Part shown: positions 60,480-64,000 of the stretch, one piece after another
How the letters are laid out: each line of letters begins with the position of its first letter
How positions within the stretch are numbered: position 1 is the stretch's first letter
NCBI RefSeq assembly: GCF_030409835.1
Contig: NZ_JAUFQO010000001.1
Location: forward strand, 496,001-560,000
DNA: 64,000 bases
Reading direction: 5' to 3'
Origin: Lutimonas halocynthiae
GTDB lineage: Bacteria; Bacteroidota; Bacteroidia; Flavobacteriales; Flavobacteriaceae
Position numbers and translations under genes: made by a program
The notes under the pieces: model-generated
Told to the model about the DNA's origin: nothing
Database searches by the model: none
The model's input: only the letters and a program-made list of their open reading frames with translations

Positions 60480-60549
60480 TCCGATTTTAATAACCATGAA
60501 TTCGGATAAATCGATTACTGCCGTATTTGAAGAAAAGGAAATGGAGTAA
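60427..60549 (+). pseudogene. fragment of a bacterial-repeat (Flg_new_2/InlB-like) protein
   Basis: In another frame the sequence reads SQSYTFVGWQGDATGDDNP then ILITMNSDKSITAVFEEKEME and a stop. This matches the terminal part of the bacterial repeat domain (F-x-GW-x-GDA-x-G-x-xNP-x-x-I-T-M-x-x-x-K-S-x-T-A-x-F), usually found in tandem in large surface proteins. Only one unit remains and it has no start, so it is a remnant. Confidence 0.55.
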
Positions 60550-60646
60550 CTCTAAGAAGTTGTTAAGATTGATGTAAGATGATAAGGCCTTATTCACGTT
60601 TGAAATTTCACTACTTCCTTTTGTGTAAAGTGGCTAAATACTTGGA

Positions 60647-60991
60647 TTAAACAACATCTTGTGTATGTAGCATAGTAGAGAATTCATTTGATAAATCAAA
60701 AACAGAAACATAACTATCATATCCTTTTCTAATTAAACTATTTATCATTTCTGGATTTTGAAAACAATGGATTGCTATTAATTTTAATTTGGGAAATTTC
60801 TCTTTTAATGCGGAAATGACCTCTTCTTCATATGAGCCTAAATCCATTAGATTTACCAAAAGAATTCTTGGTGAATACAAAGTTTGACTGCCGTCTAATA
60901 TTTCATTATAATTTTTAAAAGCAATAGTAAATACTTCTGAAACTTCTTTTACTATTTTCTTATTCACTACATTCTCTTTACCTACCAGCAT
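60647..60991 (-). CDS. receiver-like small protein
   Basis: The 114-aa product resembles a response-regulator receiver fold (SPRILLVNLMDLGSYEEEVISALKEKFPKLKLIAIHCFQNPEMINSLIRKGYDSYVSV). It has the core (LLVNLMD), the alternating helix/strand order and the Thr/Ser-Lys-like end (GYDSYVS). The N-terminal acid pair is absent and no clear phospho-Asp is seen, so it may be a phosphorylation-independent variant. No output domain. It lies between the region of gene debris and the NarL-type response regulator, same strand, 86 bp apart. Confidence 0.6.
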   Translation of the reverse strand: MLVGKENVVNKKIVKEVSEVFTIAFKNYNEILDGSQTLYSPRILLVNLMDLGSYEEEVISALKEKFPKLKLIAIHCFQNPEMINSLIRKGYDSYVSVFDLSNEFSTMLHTQDVV

Positions 60992-61077
60992 AATTAACCT
61001 ATTTAAAAGGCAAAATTAACTAGTAATTATAATGTGTAAATTGGTAAAAAACCTAATTAACCTGATAGGTAAATTAC

Positions 61078-61737
61078 CTATACATCATCAAAAAGTTGCC
61101 TGTCTATGGCGTATAAAACCAGACCTGCTACATTTTTACTTCCGGTTTTATCTAATAAGTTTCGCTTATGTGCATCAACTGTTCTTACACTTACAAATAA
61201 TTGATCAGCAATTTCTTTGTTCGATTGTTCTTTTAAAATCAAATGTAACACTTCCTTTTCCCTTTCGGTTAAGGGCATTTCAGTTACAACCTTTGATGTT
61301 GAAATTGGTTTTACTTTACGAATGTTATTTAAAATAATATTGGTAACCTCTGGAGAATAATAGGTGTTACCTTCATAGACACTTTTTATCGCCTGTATCA
61401 ATTCTTCCTCACTACAATTCTTAAGTAAATATCCAAGAGCACCTTCTGCCAACATCTGTTTTATATGTTGACTTTCTCCCATCATTGTTAAGGCAATTAT
61501 TTTAATTTCCGAATGATCAGCTTTTAATTTCTTAATCAATTCTAAGCCGTCCATGATTGGCATATTCAAATCCGTTAAGACAATATCTACAGATACTTCT
61601 TTTAATTGATTCAGGCAGTCTTCGCCATTCTCTGCTTCTGCAACTATTTCAAAATCTTGATGATCTCCCAAGAAGTTTTTCAATCCTTCTCGTATCATTT
61701 TATGATCATCCACTAAAAAAAGTTTTATCTTTTCCAT
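61078..61737 (-). CDS. NarL/LuxR-family response regulator
   Basis: The 219-aa product has a receiver domain with Asp10-Asp11 (LVDDHKMIREGL), phospho-acceptor Asp56 (VLTDLNMPIMDGLELI) and the Lys region GYLLKNCSEEEL near 106. A linker and a LuxR-type HTH follow (PLTEREKEVLHLILKEQSNKEIADQLFVSVRTVDAHKRNLLDKTG near 152-195). It should bind DNA on phosphorylation by the adjacent kinase, whose gene ends 5 bp upstream. Target promoters unknown. Confidence 0.92.
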   Translation of the reverse strand: MEKIKLFLVDDHKMIREGLKNFLGDHQDFEIVAEAENGEDCLNQLKEVSVDIVLTDLNMPIMDGLELIKKLKADHSEIKIIALTMMGESQHIKQMLAEGALGYLLKNCSEEELIQAIKSVYEGNTYYSPEVTNIILNNIRKVKPISTSKVVTEMPLTEREKEVLHLILKEQSNKEIADQLFVSVRTVDAHKRNLLDKTGSKNVAGLVLYAIDRQLFDDV

Positions 61738-61742
61738 TGTTG

Positions 61743-64000
61743 TTACATGCTTTTATTTATTTCTACTAAAATAGTAGTTCCTCTGCCAATTCTACTGTCT
61801 ATTTCTAAAAAACCGTTTATGGCATCTAATCTGTTTCTCATACTCTGAAACCCTAAACCTTTATTCTTCTCTGTTAATTTTTGAATGTCAAAACCAACGC
61901 CGTCATCCTCAATGGTTAACATATACATTTCATCATAATCTTTCAATTGAATAGATACATTTTCTGCTTTTGAGTATTTAATGATATTATTAATGGACTC
62001 CTGTAAAATACGATATAAAGTAATTTCTATTTGTTGATTTTCTATTCTTTCTTGTTTGAAGTTATGTGCAAAATTAAAAGTAATTGATTCAGAACTCTTA
62101 TCCATTTGATCAATTAAACTCTCATATGCAGAAATAACTCCAAAATCTATTATTGCTTTAGGCATTAGTGAGTGAGCCACAACTCGACTTTCTTTAATGG
62201 AATCTTGCAAATAATTCCAACCTAATTCAAATTTTTCTTTAGCATTATTACCTAATTTATTGAGTTCTTTTTTTGCAGTTTGAAAGTTTAAAGATGCTAT
62301 GGTAAGTGTTTGCTGAAGGCCATCGTGTATATCTCTTGAAATTCTACTACGTTCAATATTTTCCGTTTTTAAAACGGCTTCAAGCATTTCCTGAGTTCGT
62401 TTTTTATCTGCGGTAATATCTATATGTGTCCCGACCATTCTCATTGGTTTTCCCTCAGTATCTCGCTCTACAATTTTACCTTTTACTTGAATCCAGATGG
62501 TATCACCATCTTTCTTTTTCATTTTATACTCATCCAGCAATTGCTTGTCATTGCCTTCAGTCATTAATTTTTGATGATTTTCTTTTAGAACCTCTCTTTG
62601 ATTTTCATCCGAAATCCTTTTATAAATCTCTTCTCTGGATTCTTCAAATTCATAAGGGGCGTAACCTAGCATTGTATAAATTGCTGAGCTAAATTTTATG
62701 GTATCAGATTTCACATTCCAATCCCATATACCATCATTTGATGCATCTAATGCATATTTATAACGTTCATCACTTACTTTCAAGTTATTGTTAACTTCAA
62801 CTATTTTTTGAGTACGCTCCTCAACTTTTTGTTCTAAATTTTCATTTAAATTATTAAGTTCTTGATTCTGGTCTTCAATCGTGTTTTTTTGCTTTTTAAT
62901 AAATCTAATTCTATTAAATAGAATACCTGAAAACCCCAATACGATCAGAAGAATTACAAATAAAGTTTGACGTTGATTTTGCGTTTTTTCGAGCGTCGCT
63001 TTTTGAATTTCTCTTTGGCTTTCAAAATAAATACTGTCTTTGAGTGCTTTTTTTTCGTACTCATACTTAAACTCTTGACCTATAATTGCTCGCTTATTAT
63101 CTATAGCTTGTATGCTATCATTTGTGGATACATATAACTTGTATGACTCCAATGCTAGTTTGTCATTTCCTAAAGAATCATATAATTGAAATAAATCAAA
63201 AGAAGCATCTCTAACCTCTGCAATAAACCTATTTCTTGAAGTCTCTAAGCTTTTGTTGAAATAAGCTAAAGCCTGTTTTGTATTACCAATAGCTTTATAG
63301 TATAAGCCCATTCCTCTTTGTGCCATAGCAACTCCTAGAGTATAATTTATCTCTTCAGAAATAGTTAATGAACGTGATAAGTTTTTATAAGCTTCCGGAT
63401 AGTTTTTGAGGTGTATTTGAATTTTACCTATTTCTCTTAGCGCTCGACCTATAAACGCTTTATTACCAATTTCCTCAGAAATTAAAAGACTTCTGTTTAA
63501 ATATTCAAGTGCTTTATCTTGGTCTTTGTATTTTACAGAGGCTTCACCCAAATTTGCTAAAACCTTAGCAAGACCTTCTTTATTGTTTAATTTTTCATTT
63601 AGTTCTAATGCCTTATACGTATGCTCTAAAAATTGTTCTTTATTTTCCAGGTCGTAATGTAAACTTGCTATATTGATATGGTCTGTGGCAGCACTTGCTT
63701 CATCTCCATTTTTTTCATGGTAAGCTAATTGTTTCTGGAACAATTCTATAGCCATAGATAAATCACCTTTCCTTTTCTTTAAAAGCGCTAAATTAGTTGA
63801 AGAAGCGGTAGTATTCATTCCTAGTTCTTCGTATAAGCTAATACACTGTTCAAAACAGGCTTCTGCAGATGGATAGTCGTTCTTATAAATATAAACAATA
63901 CCAATGTTGTTTAAGTTATTTGCCACTTGTTCTTTATCGTTTAACGCTTTTGATACTTCTATTGCTTTACGATAATAAACAATGGTACTATCATACTCAT
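61743..64000 (-). CDS. TPR-PAS sensor histidine kinase (5' end outside window)
   Basis: The visible 752 codons have no start in the window: the frame stays open to the edge (EYDSTIVYYRKAIEVSKALNDKEQ). Order: TPR repeats (FEQCISLYEELGMNTTASSTNLALLKKRKGD...), an inner-membrane helix (LFVILLIVLGFSGILFNRI), a coiled coil, a PAS domain (WDWNVKSDTIKFSSAIYTMLGYAPYEFEES), a PAC segment (RDTEGKPMRMVGTHIDIT), a HisKA_3 H-box (ISRDIHDGLQQTL) and HATPase (LQESINNIIKYSKA...IEDDGVGFD...GLGFQSMRNRLDAI). It phosphorylates the NarL-type regulator downstream. The TPR part is likely periplasmic and sensory. Confidence 0.92.
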   Translation of the reverse strand, partial: EYDSTIVYYRKAIEVSKALNDKEQVANNLNNIGIVYIYKNDYPSAEACFEQCISLYEELGMNTTASSTNLALLKKRKGDLSMAIELFQKQLAYHEKNGDEASAATDHINIASLHYDLENKEQFLEHTYKALELNEKLNNKEGLAKVLANLGEASVKYKDQDKALEYLNRSLLISEEIGNKAFIGRALREIGKIQIHLKNYPEAYKNLSRSLTISEEINYTLGVAMAQRGMGLYYKAIGNTKQALAYFNKSLETSRNRFIAEVRDASFDLFQLYDSLGNDKLALESYKLYVSTNDSIQAIDNKRAIIGQEFKYEYEKKALKDSIYFESQREIQKATLEKTQNQRQTLFVILLIVLGFSGILFNRIRFIKKQKNTIEDQNQELNNLNENLEQKVEERTQKIVEVNNNLKVSDERYKYALDASNDGIWDWNVKSDTIKFSSAIYTMLGYAPYEFEESREEIYKRISDENQREVLKENHQKLMTEGNDKQLLDEYKMKKKDGDTIWIQVKGKIVERDTEGKPMRMVGTHIDITADKKRTQEMLEAVLKTENIERSRISRDIHDGLQQTLTIASLNFQTAKKELNKLGNNAKEKFELGWNYLQDSIKESRVVAHSLMPKAIIDFGVISAYESLIDQMDKSSESITFNFAHNFKQERIENQQIEITLYRILQESINNIIKYSKAENVSIQLKDYDEMYMLTIEDDGVGFDIQKLTEKNKGLGFQSMRNRLDAINGFLEIDSRIGRGTTILVEINKSM

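Noticed and set aside
1-64000. CRISPR arrays, rRNA, tRNA, integrases and transposases
   Set aside because: None was seen. The only regular repeats are the hairpin family, the 181-bp pair, the duplicated control regions, and in-gene repeats.

Overview
The window looks like chromosomal DNA of a member of Bacteroidota, most likely Flavobacteriaceae. It is AT-rich. It carries a SusC-like TonB-dependent receptor, a type IX secretion (T9SS) sorting tail, several families typical of flavobacteria (DUF2480, DUF3078, DUF3109, DUF5689), and promoter boxes of the Bacteroidota form TAnnTTTG. No rRNA, tRNA or CRISPR array was seen.

Region 1 (1-7.9 kb): the 5' part of a homocysteine S-methyltransferase, a DUF695/RraB-type exported protein, a MORN-like protein, then a locus with a TonB receptor and a DUF5689 lipoprotein overlapping by 4 bp, flanked by two endonuclease/exonuclease/phosphatase paralogs (one with a signal-like N-terminus, one without).

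Region 2 (7.9-33.3 kb): housekeeping genes. These are HflX, a CNNM/CBS transporter-like protein, an Fe-S assembly operon (SufE, MIP18/DUF59, DUF2480, DUF3078), divergent PfkB kinase and PurF, an ALDH7-type dehydrogenase, an ECF sigma operon with an anti-sigma/beta-barrel hybrid, a LuxE-like acyltransferase, PAP2 phosphatase, TatA, an esterase, MutS, an APS/PAPS reductase, a SpoU methyltransferase, dCMP deaminase, an S41 protease, a small FAD protein, MarC and DUF3109.

Region 3 (33.3-45.8 kb): a periplasmic TPR-CHAT (caspase-like) protein converges on a sigma factor/TPR anti-sigma pair. A ~1463-aa T9SS cargo follows, with a sialate-esterase-like domain, MopE-type calcium-motif repeats, a duplicated unknown domain and a poly-Asp microsatellite. 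Then come ManA, an M1 aminopeptidase and a truncated hydrolase remnant.

Region 4 (46.1-52.2 kb): an XRE regulator, then a membrane-bound AraC-type regulator with TPRs, divergent from an ankyrin lipoprotein/acyltransferase/serine hydrolase operon. The operon has a good promoter and two direct repeats spaced by 20 bp.

Region 5 (52.2-60.6 kb): an accessory region full of gene debris and dispersed hairpin repeats. A 181-bp direct repeat pair (about four differences) brackets a cassette with an AraC regulator, two DUF1254/DUF1214 lipoproteins with near-identical control regions, and an alpha-carbonic anhydrase. The left repeat abuts a 5'-truncated ORF6N gene. A fragment of a 3-hydroxyacyl-CoA dehydrogenase and a fragment of a bacterial-repeat protein lie nearby.

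Region 6 (60.6-64 kb): a receiver-like small protein, a NarL-type response regulator and a TPR-PAS sensor kinase cut by the window edge.

All functional calls come from reading motifs; no database search was run.
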